Shown in pieces: positions 1 to 10,613 of a stretch of 64,000 bases of DNA. The notes beneath the pieces were generated by a model. The model was not told where the DNA came from and ran no database searches. It saw nothing but the letters and a program-made list of their open reading frames with translations. The position numbers were made by a program, and so were the translations under genes. Source of the DNA: Flectonema sp. DT1601 (lineage: Eukaryota; Euglenozoa; Diplonemea; Diplonemida; Diplonemidae). The number at the start of each line of letters is the position of its first letter. Position 1 is the first letter of the stretch. The stretch covers positions 186,001 through 250,000 of the forward strand of contig OZ025823.1 in assembly GCA_964019425.1 (NCBI GenBank). Direction: 5' to 3'.

Positions 1-2139
1 CTTCTCATTTAGTAACTTCACTTCATCTTTCAGTTGGTTGTTTGTTGTTGTTGAGGATTTTAGTTTTATGTTTTTAGCTTCCAATGCCTCATGTTGTTCA
101 AAGATTGTTTTTTGTAATAGAATGATCTCCTTCTCGTGACCACATTGCTCACCCAGGGCTAAGTTGTCAGCAGCCTGTTCTGAAATTCTACCAAAATCAA
201 CTTTGCAAGTTTCATAGGCGATCTTTAGCTGAGATATGACTTTGGTGTCGAGGTCGTGTTGGTGTTGCAGGTCAGTTACTGATTTGGATGGAGATATCAC
301 TGATGACACAGAACTCATCAGTTGATCACTACGAGTAGCGTTCTCCATCGTTAGAAGTTCAGTCAGCTGCTTCAAACGATTCGCAGTGACGGTGATCGTC
401 TTGGAGTCCAATTCTGTTGAATTTGATATCTCTTCGAGTCCCGTAATCGTTTCTCTTAATATCGTTGTTTCTGTCTCGAAAAGAGTTGAAGTGTTGTAGG
501 TGTCGTTACTCCTTTTTGAGGAAGTCTTTTCACATGTTAACTTCTCCTGCAGACAACTTATCCTTGAGATTAAAATATCTTCTGGACCATCTACTACCAA
601 TTCACACACTTCTCTGACTACATTTCCGAACTTCTCGTTGAGAGAGTTTTTCTCCTGCTGAAGTGTTGATATTTGTGTTTCTAATTCTTTAATTGAGTTT
701 GTGTCTTCTCTCAACTGTGACACTTCATGAGTGAGGTTAGTATTCTTAGACTTGTACAGGTTACATTTTTCTTCCAGTAAATCGATTTGGGATTGAAGAG
801 TTGCATTTTCAACAGACGTCCTGAAGTGAGACAGTTGCTGCTCCAGTTCTGATGTTTTTATTTTGTATTTGCTGCAGGTTTCCTCCATTGCGATTATCTT
901 CTTTTTGAGATCTTCATTCTCACGTGAAGTGTCAATCAGGTTTGTGTTCTCAGTCTCAAAACTACTGAGTTTGTTATTAAGTAAACGAAGCTCAGTTTCT
1001 AACTTTGAGTATTCAAGTTGTTGTTTTAAGTTGTCTTCTTCCAATGAAGTTTGAATATCAGAATTGCGGGAGTTGCTTACTGTCAGTTCTTCTGACAATT
1101 GTTTATTAAGTTCGTTGAGGTTTTCGATATCTAACAGAAGTTGAGTAGTATTCAAATCAACAGTCTTACTTGTCAGATTAGTTAGTAATTGGGAGAATAC
1201 TTTGTTCTCTTTTTGAAGTTCGTTAGATAACTGTTTTGTTGTCTCGTTCCCTTCCGATGTCAGTTTCACTAAAGCTTCTGCAAGTGCAGTTTTCTCTTTC
1301 ACGATTTCCTTCATTTCAGATCGACACTGATGAACTTCCTGTAGCCTTTCCATCTCTGCGTGTCGGAGAGCGTCCCCTCTGAGGTTTAATTTATTTTTTA
1401 ACGATGAGATTTCTTGAATGTGCTCAGCTCGCTCAATTTCTCTACTCTTCGCCTCAACAGATGCAGCAACTGACGTCCTGCTTAGAAACTTTAAGGCATC
1501 GCGCTCCTCAATTAGTAGTTTGATCGATTTTTTTGATTCTGCGAGTTCCTTCAATATCGATGATGGTGGCTGCTGTTCTGTAGTTCTCGTAGAACGAGAG
1601 TCTGGTTTACTTTCAACAGGTTCTTTTGATGAACTCTCGTTGAATAATAACTTTTTATCTGCAGTCTTGTGCGTTTGAAAGAATAAATCACGTCGTGTAG
1701 TTCCAGAACTTGTTGACCTTCTCGTCGCCTCCATTGATTTTGACCTCCGCGGAAGTCTTCTCGTTACCTGCGGCTTCGCTAACAAATTACTAACAGTTCC
1801 AGGTATGCGTTCTGGACCAAGTGGAGTTAAATTTGTGAAATAATATTCCCACTTTTTGTAGTCAGAGTGCTTATTTGTTCCCAGCACATAGCACGTCGGT
1901 TGCGCTGTCGCACAAGAGAACAATTCTAGTACAAAGAAGTACCATTTTAATCCGTGTTGTCCTACATTCTCAAACCATGAGGCTACTCGGATTTCTTTAT
2001 AATTGCAATCGACCAAGGTTTTAACTTTACATCCTACTGCGGCAATGACTAGTCGGTTTCGTTCTTTGTCACAGCTAACTGTTACCTTTTGCCGCACTTG
2101 CGACCCCTGCGACGGAGAGAGCCAAAGCTCACCCTTCAT
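1..2139 (-). CDS. PH-like domain plus long coiled-coil protein (C-terminus beyond the window)
   Basis: The minus-strand frame is open from ATG at 2139 to the window edge (713 codons, no stop), so only the N-terminal part is here. Residues 1 to about 105 begin MKGELWLSP and contain beta-rich segments and a closing helix with W and Y (DYKKWEYYF), which looks like a pleckstrin-homology fold. A basic Ser/Arg linker follows (about 115-155), then uninterrupted heptad-like coiled coil rich in Glu, Lys, Leu and Asn to the edge. The ATG lies 10 nt after CTCTTCAG, a good splice acceptor, which sets the start. Such PH-plus-coiled-coil proteins are usually cytoskeletal or membrane-tethering, but the function is unknown. 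The gene is the most promoter-distal one in the window. The PH assignment is by eye and only moderately sure; the coiled coil is clear. Confidence 0.8.
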   Translation of the reverse strand, partial: MKGELWLSPSQGSQVRQKVTVSCDKERNRLVIAAVGCKVKTLVDCNYKEIRVASWFENVGQHGLKWYFFVLELFSCATAQPTCYVLGTNKHSDYKKWEYYFTNLTPLGPERIPGTVSNLLAKPQVTRRLPRRSKSMEATRRSTSSGTTRRDLFFQTHKTADKKLLFNESSSKEPVESKPDSRSTRTTEQQPPSSILKELAESKKSIKLLIEERDALKFLSRTSVAASVEAKSREIERAEHIQEISSLKNKLNLRGDALRHAEMERLQEVHQCRSEMKEIVKEKTALAEALVKLTSEGNETTKQLSNELQKENKVFSQLLTNLTSKTVDLNTTQLLLDIENLNELNKQLSEELTVSNSRNSDIQTSLEEDNLKQQLEYSKLETELRLLNNKLSSFETENTNLIDTSRENEDLKKKIIAMEETCSKYKIKTSELEQQLSHFRTSVENATLQSQIDLLEEKCNLYKSKNTNLTHEVSQLREDTNSIKELETQISTLQQEKNSLNEKFGNVVREVCELVVDGPEDILISRISCLQEKLTCEKTSSKRSNDTYNTSTLFETETTILRETITGLEEISNSTELDSKTITVTANRLKQLTELLTMENATRSDQLMSSVSSVISPSKSVTDLQHQHDLDTKVISQLKIAYETCKVDFGRISEQAADNLALGEQCGHEKEIILLQKTIFEQHEALEAKNIKLKSSTTTNNQLKDEVKLLNEK

Positions 2140-2149
2140 TGTCGTGAGT

Positions 2150-2172
2150 CTGAAGAGGTGATAAATAATATT
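2150..2172 (-). promoter_or_regulatory. putative (trans-)splice acceptor of the PH/coiled-coil gene
   Basis: On the minus strand a T-rich stretch ends in CACCTCTTCAG, 10 nt before the start codon. No upstream coding exon is apparent, so a spliced-leader acceptor is inferred. Confidence 0.5.
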
Positions 2173-2384
2173 AGCATCACTGTCTGTGATACATTAAATG
2201 AGTGAAAAAATATTTATTTTCTCCGTCCTTCATATGGTTTACTGTAAATTTAAAAAAACTAAATTCTAACAAATTACGAAACACAGAAGATGACTGCTGT
2301 CAGGTAGGATAAATGCAACCAGCTGTCAAATAAGTTAAAAAGCAAGGATTTGAAGGTACAGTAAATGACGAATAGTTATAGTGA

Positions 2385-3307
2385 CTAGAGGATTTCAATC
2401 ACTTCTACTGATCGTCTCTTAACATTATTATTTTTTCTTATCCGTTCTCGTTTTATTCGTTCTTTGACTTTGACGTCCTCACCCTTAATGCGCTCCTTCT
2501 TAAATATAGCCGGTTTGTTATTGCGTTCGGCAAATTCTGTGAGGGATACATTTTTAGGATCGGAGTTCAGAGGAAGTCCGAAATCAGTTTCTCGTAGTCG
2601 GATACCTTTTCTTAAAGAGTGAATTATCCATTCTGGTTTCACATAAGAAGCACCACCTGACGCACGACCCATTCGTTTTATTGCTGTTTCTGTTTTTGCA
2701 CCTGAGAGTCTGTTTGTTACTACGTGAGTCACAGCTTTACCTCCGTAGTAGGAGACCTTTCCTCCATAGTAGTTTACAAGTTGTTCCATGTGGTATGAAG
2801 ATATATCCTCACAGAGTACTCCTGTGTTTATTTGCATTGTAACACCGTCAAATAGATTTCTAGGTATCGTTTCAGCAACATCACCAAGAAGAGCTTTAGC
2901 TACGAGGGATTGTTCTATTCCTGTTTTTTTTTTTTTTGTTTTTCTTTTGTTGTTATATTAATTAAACGACACTCACAGAGATTATTAATATTAATATTTA
3001 TACCTGTTCGTGATACCGTAACGTTTGTATTTCTTGTTCTAACATCTGTAATTGATTCTCTAGAGTACCTTGAATTGAAGGGACCTTCCTTATGTCTTAC
3101 AACAGGCTGTCTGTGAGCGTTAGCATTCCTTTCACCCCCTCCTGAAGGTCCCTGCATAGTTTCATCAGCTGCATGGACAGGAACATATCCTCGTCCCAGA
3201 ATATTATTGTGTTTAATGACTTTTTTCACTGCTACTCCACTACCGAAGTCTAGCTTCTGTTGTACAGTTCCGTCATTTCTTATTTTCCCCCATATCATAC
3301 GCGACAT
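2385..3307 (-). CDS. BRCT-domain protein, REV1-type BRCT (two exons)
   Basis: Exon 1 is 3307-3004 and exon 2 is 2920-2385, giving 279 residues. Joining at CACGAACAG/GAATAGAAC keeps the frame and supplies the start of the BRCT domain that a single-frame reading would miss. Residues about 123-222 match the BRCT of the translesion polymerase REV1: NLFDGV, then YYGGKVSYYGG, THVVTNRLSGAK, and VKPEWIIHSLRKG with the conserved Trp. The N-terminus (MSRMIWGKIRNDG) and a glycine/arginine-rich linker also recall REV1. There is no polymerase domain; after the BRCT comes a short basic Lys/Arg tail ending at a stop. It may be a stand-alone phosphopeptide or DNA-binding adaptor, or a REV1 relative that lost its catalytic part. 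The BRCT call is strong, the REV1 relationship moderate. Confidence 0.82.
2921..3003 (-). other. spliceosomal intron of the BRCT gene (83 nt)
   Basis: Donor GTATAAATATT and acceptor ending in an A-run plus CAG. Removing it fuses two reading frames at ACA G/GA and completes the BRCT domain. The A-rich rather than pyrimidine-rich 3' end is unusual and differs from the acceptors at gene starts. Confidence 0.8.
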
Positions 3308-3429
3308 TTTCGAGTTGGGTTTGGGGGAATCCCCTTTTGTGGAGAATTTTAATTAGTATTAGTAGTTATCATGAATGAATAAGATACTTGTGAAGATATT
3401 AATCTTTTTTTGAATTTATTCATTAACTA

Positions 3430-3866
3430 CACAAGGCCATGACCGTAGAATGCGTATTCTCAAAACTTTTTGGGTGGACTTTTGTAGGTTTTCCCAAATT
3501 TCTTTAAGAAAGCCCTACAAATTCTGAAATCTTGTTATTATGAGCCGACTCCTTTTTTTTTGAATGAAAAGCTCTCCGAGAGATATTCATGGCTCAACAC
3601 AATTAATGCAACAAAGCATCAAAGAACCTATAAAAGATCATCTTCCAAGGTTCATTATTAATGAGACGCAGAGACCCAGTCAGAAATGTTCGTCATAGAG
3701 ATACGACAAGACTTTTTACAGGATCTGAGCCGCGTATTTACAACAACTATAAATAACTGAACTCAAATACAAGATGTTAACTCTGCTATAGAGAATGCCA
3801 CGAACCCTCTAAAGGAGACAGTTGATCACAACACAGCTGCGATTATCAACAAATAAATAAAGTCTC
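3430..3866 (+). pseudogene. decayed plus-strand coding relic of unknown family
   Basis: Between the BRCT gene and the array, the plus strand carries several short overlapping stretches that read like protein (for example FFLNEKLSERYSWLNT and VIEIRQDFLQDLSRVF). They lie in more than one frame and have several breaks. No intact gene remains and no minus-strand gene is visible. It runs against the direction of all other genes, which suggests an old insertion. I do not recognise the family; a mobile element or a displaced host gene are both possible. Confidence 0.3.
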
Positions 3867-4630
3867 TGAATTACAAGTCGCTGTCTTTTGCAACTCCAAC
3901 TAACCGTACATATTCCCCTTTTGCGATGATGTGGAAAGAATGGAAATTTTATCAACAAGCTTAAAACAACACACCAAAAACTAGATCTCCACTAAAAAAG
4001 GGAGAACAGATCATTTTAAAGAGAGGAGCACAATATGTCCATGAGAAGACACATCGGATTCAAGGAAGACTGTGACGTGACGGTCGCCTGCAAGGATTTC
4101 CGTACTCACAGGGGATGACAAAACGTGCACACAAAACGGTTGTGTGTGTTTTGATGTGTGCAAAAGAATGCAACGAAATAATATAATTAAGTTAGTTGGA
4201 GGGTAGGAAGGCTGGCTGACACCGCGACAGGTCAGCAGTAGGTGCCCTCTGGATAAGTTTCAATTTTCATTTCGATTTGGGAAACAAAGCCAAGCGCAGC
4301 ATTGCGGCAATGGCGAACATAATAAATAACAGAATGCAAGGTTTTCCCTGGAATGGGTGGGAAACCTTGCTGCACAAACACAATCAGTTGTTTCTTTTGT
4401 AAGAACTCACATAATCACCAAGTACCCTCATCATACGATTTCGGGTTCACTTGTCTACATTGATAAAAGCACTACTCGACGCGAAGGGGATCAGTGTTCA
4501 ATCAAAATAATAATAATAATAATTAAAAAGAACAATATTAAAAAAAAAGGAATGCCACCAGTAGAGAAAAAGAGAACTGGAATGGCGAAAAATAAAGAAA
4601 ACAACAACAAAAAAGAGACTCTCGGATGCT

Positions 4631-4960
4631 CTAGATCTTCTTCATGATTATTGATTTGATCTGACCCTCGTTGTTCAGGCTGTAGGTCTGCTGAAGCTTT
4701 ATGGAAACCAGTCCCATCATCGCCTTCACTTTCATCGTACGACTGTACTTCTTACCGACCTCTTCTTCTACCCACGGTTTAACGTCCGAAAACTTGGTCG
4801 TGTCGTTGGCAAACTCCTTCTTCATTTTCATCTTGAAATCTGCTTTGTTCTTCGTCACCCATTCCGGGTTCTCGAAGAGGATGTCTTCAGTGCACAGTTC
4901 GCACATGCCGTTGACATCTTCACGTTCTTCGGCAGCATCAAACTTCTTGATAACATCCAT
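4631..4960 (-). CDS. NTF2/SnoaL-like protein, subfamily A, copy 1 (last transcribed)
   Basis: A 109-residue protein beginning MDVIKKFDAAEEREDVNGM and ending IKSIIMKKI. The pattern (amphipathic helix with F and AA, then a Gly, then CTEDILFENPEW, a Lys-rich helix, and two late strands) fits the small cone-shaped NTF2/SnoaL fold used for ligand binding or small enzymes. No catalytic set is evident and no signal peptide is present, so it is probably cytosolic. The start is the ATG 34 nt after TTTTCACAG. Upstream in-frame codons exist in some copies, but the frame there shifts between copies, so they are leader. This copy's leader has an extra 4 bp and other changes not seen elsewhere. Its abundance suggests selection for high dosage. 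The fold call is inference; the gene call is strong. Confidence 0.85.
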   Translation of the reverse strand: MDVIKKFDAAEEREDVNGMCELCTEDILFENPEWVTKNKADFKMKMKKEFANDTTKFSDVKPWVEEEVGKKYSRTMKVKAMMGLVSIKLQQTYSLNNEGQIKSIIMKKI

Positions 4961-5810
4961 CGTTTTTGTGTGTTTTTTGAGAATAAAAGGGAAACTGTGA
5001 AAACAAATAAATAGAATCCACAAAAACGATAACACCAAACAAAACTCTGGACAGAAAGACGAGCTTGGAATTGTAATCGTTCTCATCACCAGAATTACAA
5101 GTCGCTGTCTTTTACAACTCCAACTAACCGTACATATTCCCCTTTTGCGATGATGTGGAAAGAATGGAAATTTATAAACACGCTTAATATGACAACAAGA
5201 AACTTAATCTCCACTAAGAGAGAAAGGATCAATTAAGAGAGGAACACAAAATGTCTCATGAAGATATCAGTTTCAATAAAGACCGTGAGAGTTATCCTTT
5301 GGGATACCTGGTACAGCAATACCACAAAAGTTTTTTGTGATATTATATAATGCCATGATAAATAATAAATTAGTTAGTTGGAAGGAAGGCTGAAAGACAC
5401 CGAGTCAATGGGATCAACTGAGTGCAAATAACTGCTGCCAGAGGACAGCAGATGTTTCGAAAGAAAGGAGGCGGCTCCTTTCCGGATGTTAGATTTGGAT
5501 TTCAATTTTGCAAACAAAGCCAAGCGCAGCAATGCAGCAATGGCGAATACAAATAGAATGCAAGGTCTTCCCTGGAATGGGAAACTTTGCTTCACAAACA
5601 CAATCAACTGTCTTTCAATAAATTAAATAATCACTGAGTGCCCCTATTTCTATTTCGAGTTCACTGTTATTTACAATGAAAGTAGTACTTGAGTTTTGAA
5701 TACATCAAACCTCAACTTTCGAATAGACGGAGCTTAGCTTACATAATAATAAAAAGAAACCAGACTGGAAATATAAAATATAATTAAAATAGAATTTTCA
5801 AACAGTCATT

Positions 5811-6140
5811 CTATATCTTCTTAGCAATCATTGATTTGATTAAACCATCGCCATTCAGACGAAAAGTTTGCTGAACTTTCAAAGTAATAAGACCAAACAT
5901 CAGCTTTACTTTCATGGTACGACTGATCTTCCTCCCAGGCTTTTCTTCTACCCACGGTGTCTCACCATAAAACTTTGTTGAGTCTTCAGTGTACTCTTTC
6001 TTCATTCTAGCCATGAGGTCTTTCTTGTTCTTCGTCTCCCACTTGGGGGTTTGAAAGTGGACTTCTTCAGTGCACAGTTCACACATGCCGTTGATATCCT
6101 TACGTTTTTCAGCTGCTTCAAACTTCTTGATGACATCCAT
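5811..6140 (-). CDS. NTF2/SnoaL-like protein, subfamily B, copy 2
   Basis: A 109-residue paralogue of subfamily A with no length change. Hand alignment gives 68 of 109 identical residues. Conserved blocks are MDVIKKF, NGMCELCTE, PWVEE, SRTMKVK and the final KKI; the middle differs (EEVHFQTPKWETKNKKD against EDILFENPEWVTKNKAD). Replacements cluster in the probable pocket-facing centre, so A and B may bind different ligands or form mixed dimers; that is inference. The leader is the same as in A units. The 3' spacer is B-type: it has no (TAA)n run and has a shorter hairpin. Confidence 0.85.
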   Translation of the reverse strand: MDVIKKFEAAEKRKDINGMCELCTEEVHFQTPKWETKNKKDLMARMKKEYTEDSTKFYGETPWVEEKPGRKISRTMKVKLMFGLITLKVQQTFRLNGDGLIKSMIAKKI

Positions 6141-7007
6141 CGTTTTTGCGTGTTTTTTGAGAATAAAAGGGAAACTGTGAAAACAAATAGAATCCATAAA
6201 AACGATAACACCAAACAAAACTCTGGACAGAAAGACGAGCTTGGAATTGAAATCGTTCTCATCTCCATAATTACAAGTCGCTGTCTTTTGCAACTCCAAC
6301 TAACCGTACATATTCCCCTTTTGCGATGATGTGGAAAGAATGGCAATTTTATCAACAAGCTTTAAACAACACACCAAAAACTAGATCTCCACTAAAAAAA
6401 GGGAGAACAGATCGATCATTTTAAAGAGAGGAGCACAATATGTCCATGAGAAGACACATCGGATTCAAGGAAGACTGTGACGTGACGGTCGCCTGAAAGG
6501 ATTTCCGTACTCACAGGGGATGACAAAACGTGCACACAAAACGGTTGTGTGTGTTTTGATGTTTGCAAAAGGGTGCAACGAAACAATATAATTAAGTTAG
6601 TTGGAGGGAAGGAAGGCTGGCTGACACCGCGACAGGTCAGCAGTAGGTGCCCTCTGGATAAGTTTCAATTTTCATTTCGATTTGGGAAACAAAGCCAAGC
6701 GCAGCATTGCGGCAATGGCGAACATAATAAATAACAGAATGCACAAACACAATCAGTTGTTTCTTTTGTAAGAACTCACATAATCACCAAGTACCCTCAT
6801 CATACGATTTCGGGTTCACTTGTCTACATTGATAAAAGCACTACTCGACGCGAAGGGGACCAGTGTTCAATCATAATAATAATAATAATAATTAAAAAGA
6901 ACAATATTGAAAAAAAAGGAATGCCGCCAGTACAGAAAAAGAGAACTGGAATGGCGAAACACAATAAAATAAAGAAAACAACAACAAAAAAGAGACTCTC
7001 GGATGCT

Positions 7008-7337
7008 CTAGATCTTCTTCATGATTATTGATTTGATCTGACCCTCGTTGTTCAGACTGTAGGTTTGCTGAAGCTTTATGGAAACCAGTCCCATCATCGC
7101 CTTCACTTTCATCGTACGACTGTACTTCTTACCGACCTCTTCTTCTACCCACGGTTTAACGTCCGAAAACTTGGTCGTGTCGTTGGCAAACTCCTTCTTC
7201 ATTTTCATCTTGAAATCTGCTTTGTTCTTCGTCACCCATTCCGGGTTCTCGAAGAGGATGTCTTCAGTGCACAGTTCGCACATGCCGTTGACATCTTCAC
7301 GTTCTTCGGCAGCATCAAACTTCTTGATGACATCCAT
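7008..7337 (-). CDS. NTF2/SnoaL-like protein, subfamily A, copy 3
   Basis: Protein identical to copy 1. Its spacer lacks the 36-bp hairpin segment (junction near 6740) and has the CACAATAAAATAAAG insertion variant. Its twin is copy 6, 3,606 bp away. Confidence 0.85.
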   Translation of the reverse strand: MDVIKKFDAAEEREDVNGMCELCTEDILFENPEWVTKNKADFKMKMKKEFANDTTKFSDVKPWVEEEVGKKYSRTMKVKAMMGLVSIKLQQTYSLNNEGQIKSIIMKKI

Positions 7338-7933
7338 CGTTTTTGTGTGTTTTTTGAGAATAAAAGGGAAACTGTGAAAACAAATAGAATCCATAAAAAC
7401 GATAACACCAAACAAAACTCTGGACAGAAAGACGAGCTTGGAATCGAAATCGTTCTCCTCTCCAGAAGTTCAAGTCGCTGTCTTTTGCAACTCCAACTAA
7501 CCGTACATATTCCCCTTTTGCGATGATGTGGAAAGAATGGCAATTTTATCAACAAGCTTAAAACAACACACCAAAAACTAGATCTCCACTAAAAAAGGGA
7601 GAACAGATCATTTTAAAGAGAGGAGCACAATATGTCCATGAGAAGACACATCGGATTCAAGGAAGACTGTGACGTGACGGTCGCCTGAAAGGATTTCCGT
7701 ACTCACAGGGGATGACAAAACGTGCACACAAAACCGTTGTGTGTGTTTTGATGTGTGCAGAAAGAGTGCAACGAAACAATATAATTAAGTTAGTTGGAGG
7801 GAAGGAAGGCTGGCTGACACCGCGACAGGTCAGCAGTAGGTGCCCTCTGGATAAGTTTCAATTTTCATTTCGATTTGGGAAACAAAGCCAAGCGCAGCAT
7901 TGCGGCAATGGCGAACATAATAAATAACAGAAT

Positions 7934-7971
7934 GCAAGGTTTTCCCTGGAATGGGTGGGAAACCTTGCTGC
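7934..7971. other. spacer hairpin, GGTTTTCCC...GGGAAACC (example)
   Basis: An inverted repeat of about 10-11 bp with one bulge and a loop of about 10 nt. It is present in most A units and lost with a 36-bp deletion in units of copies 3, 6 and 15. B spacers have a weaker version (GTCTTCCC...GGGAAAC). Confidence 0.6.
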
Positions 7972-8100
7972 ACAAACACAATCAGTTGTTTCTTTTGTAA
8001 GAACTCACATAATCACCAAGTACCCTCATCATACGATTTCGGGTTCACTTGTCTACATTGATAAAAGCACTACTCGACGCGAAGGGGAGCAGTGTTCAAT

Positions 8101-8130
8101 CATAATAATAATAATAATAATAATAATTAT
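8101..8130. repeat. (TAA)n microsatellite in A-unit 3' spacers (example)
   Basis: A TAA/ATT run follows TGTTCAATCA in every A-unit spacer, about 6 to 10 repeats long, shared within each higher-order period and different between them. It is absent from B spacers. Confidence 0.85.
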
Positions 8131-8237
8131 TAAAAAGAACAATATTAAAAAAAAAGGAATGCCGCCAGTAGAGAAAAAGAGAACTGGAATGGCGAAACAT
8201 AAAGAAAACAACAACAAAAAAGAGACTCTCGGATGCT

Positions 8238-8567
8238 CTAGATCTTCTTCATGATTATTGATTTGATCTGACCCTCGTTGTTCAGACTGTAGGTCTGCTG
8301 AAGCTTTATGGAAACCAGTCCCATCATCGCCTTCACTTTCATCGTACGACTGTACTTCTTACCGACCTCTTCTTCTACCCACGGTTTAACGTCCGAAAAC
8401 TTGGTCGTGTCGTTGGCAAACTCCTTCTTCATTTTCATCTTGAAATCTGCTTTGTTCTTCGTCACCCATTCCGGGTTCTCGAAGAGGATGTCTTCAGTGC
8501 ACAGTTCGCACATGCCGTTGACATCTTCACGTTCTTCGGCAGCATCAAACTTCTTGATGACATCCAT
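8238..8567 (-). CDS. NTF2/SnoaL-like protein, subfamily A, copy 4
   Basis: Protein identical to copy 1. The spacer retains the hairpin and has the longest (TAA)n run type (about 8101-8130). Its twin is copy 7. Confidence 0.85.
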   Translation of the reverse strand: MDVIKKFDAAEEREDVNGMCELCTEDILFENPEWVTKNKADFKMKMKKEFANDTTKFSDVKPWVEEEVGKKYSRTMKVKAMMGLVSIKLQQTYSLNNEGQIKSIIMKKI

Positions 8568-9416
8568 CGTTTTTGTGTGTTTTTTGAGAATAAAAGGGAA
8601 ACTGTGAAAACAAATAGAATCCATAAAAACGATAACACCAAACAAAACTCTGCACAGAAAGACGAGCTTGGAATCGAAATCGTTCTCATCTCCAGAATTA
8701 CAAGTCGTTGTCTTTTGCAACTCCAACTAACCGTACATATTTCCCCTTTTGCGATGATGTGGAAAGAATGGAAATTTATAAACACGCTTAATATGACAAC
8801 AAGAAACTTAAATCTCCACTAAGAGAGAAAGGATCAATTAAGAGAGGAACACAAAATGTCTCATGAAGATATCAGTTTCAATAAAGACCGTGAGAGTTAT
8901 CCTTTGGGATACCTGGTACAGCAATACCACAAAAGTTTTTGTGATATTATATAATGCCATGATAAATAATAAATTAGTTAGTTGGAAGGAAGGCTGAAAG
9001 ACACCGAGTCAATGGGATCAACTGAGTGCAAATAACTGCTGCCAGAGGACAGCAGATGTTTCGAAAGAAAGGAGGCGGCTCCTTTCCGGATGTTAGATTT
9101 GGATTTCAATTTTGCAAACAAAGCCAAGCGCAGCAATGCAGCAATGGCGAATACAATAATAGAATGCAAGGTCTTCCCTGGAATGGGAAACTTTGCTTCA
9201 CAAACACAATCAACTGTCTTTCAATAAATTAAATAATCACTGAGTGCCCCTATTTCTATTTCGAGTTCACTGTTATTTACAATGAAAGTAGTACTTGAGT
9301 TTTGAATACATCAAACCTCAACTTTCGAATAGACGGAGCTTAGCTTACATAATAATAAAAAGAAACCAGACTGGAAATATAAAATATAATTAAAATAGAA
9401 TTTTCAAACAGTCATT

Positions 9417-9746
9417 CTATATCTTCTTAGCAATCATTGATTTGATTAAACCATCGCCATTCAGACGAAAAGTTTGCTGAACTTTCAAAGTAATAAGACC
9501 AAACATCAGCTTTACTTTCATGGTACGACTGATCTTCCTCCCAGGCTTTTCTTCTACCCACGGTGTCTCACCATAAAACTTTGTTGAGTCTTCAGTGTAC
9601 TCTTTCTTCATTCTAGCCATGAGGTCTTTCTTGTTCTTCGTCTCCCACTTGGGGGTTTGAAAGTGGACTTCTTCAGTGCACAGTTCACACATGCCGTTGA
9701 TATCCTTACGTTTTTCAGCTGCTTCAAACTTCTTGATGACATCCAT
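9417..9746 (-). CDS. NTF2/SnoaL-like protein, subfamily B, copy 5
   Basis: Protein identical to the B copy at 5811 and in the same trimer position one period later. Confidence 0.85.
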   Translation of the reverse strand: MDVIKKFEAAEKRKDINGMCELCTEEVHFQTPKWETKNKKDLMARMKKEYTEDSTKFYGETPWVEEKPGRKISRTMKVKLMFGLITLKVQQTFRLNGDGLIKSMIAKKI

Positions 9747-10613
9747 CGTTTTTGCGTGTTTTTTGAGAATAAAAGGGAAACTGTGAAAACAAATAGAATC
9801 CATAAAAACGATAACACCAAACAAAACTCTGGACAGAAAGACGAGCTTGGAATTGAAATCGTTCTCATCTCCATAATTACAAGTCGCTGTCTTTTGCAAC
9901 TCCAACTAACCGTACATATTCCCCTTTTGCGATGATGTGGAAAGAATGGCAATTTTATCAACAAGCTTTAAACAACACACCAAAAACTAGATCTCCACTA
10001 AAAAAAGGGAGAACAGATCGATCATTTTAAAGAGAGGAGCACAATATGTCCATGAGAAGACACATCGGATTCAAGGAAGACTGTGACGTGACGGTCGCCT
10101 GAAAGGATTTCCGTACTCACAGGGGATGACAAAACGTGCACACAAAACGGTTGTGTGTGTTTTGATGTTTGCAAAAGGGTGCAACGAAACAATATAATTA
10201 AGTTAGTTGGAGGGAAGGAAGGCTGGCTGACACCGCGACAGGTCAGCAGTAGGTGCCCTCTGGATAAGTTTCAATTTTCATTTCGATTTGGGAAACAAAG
10301 CCAAGCGCAGCATTGCGGCAATGGCGAACATAATAAATAACAGAATGCACAAACACAATCAGTTGTTTCTTTTGTAAGAACTCACATAATCACCAAGTAC
10401 CCTCATCATACGATTTCGGGTTCACTTGTCTACATTGATAAAAGCACTACTCGACGCGAAGGGGACCAGTGTTCAATCATAATAATAATAATAATAATTA
10501 AAAAGAACAATATTGAAAAAAAAGGAATGCCGCCAGTACAGAAAAAGAGAACTGGAATGGCGAAACACAATAAAATAAAGAAAACAACAACAAAAAAGAG
10601 ACTCTCGGATGCT

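Noticed and set aside
4200-4330. tRNA, 5S rRNA or spliced-leader RNA gene in the array spacer
   Set aside because: I looked for cloverleaf boxes and for the known kinetoplastid and diplonemid leader exons and found no match.
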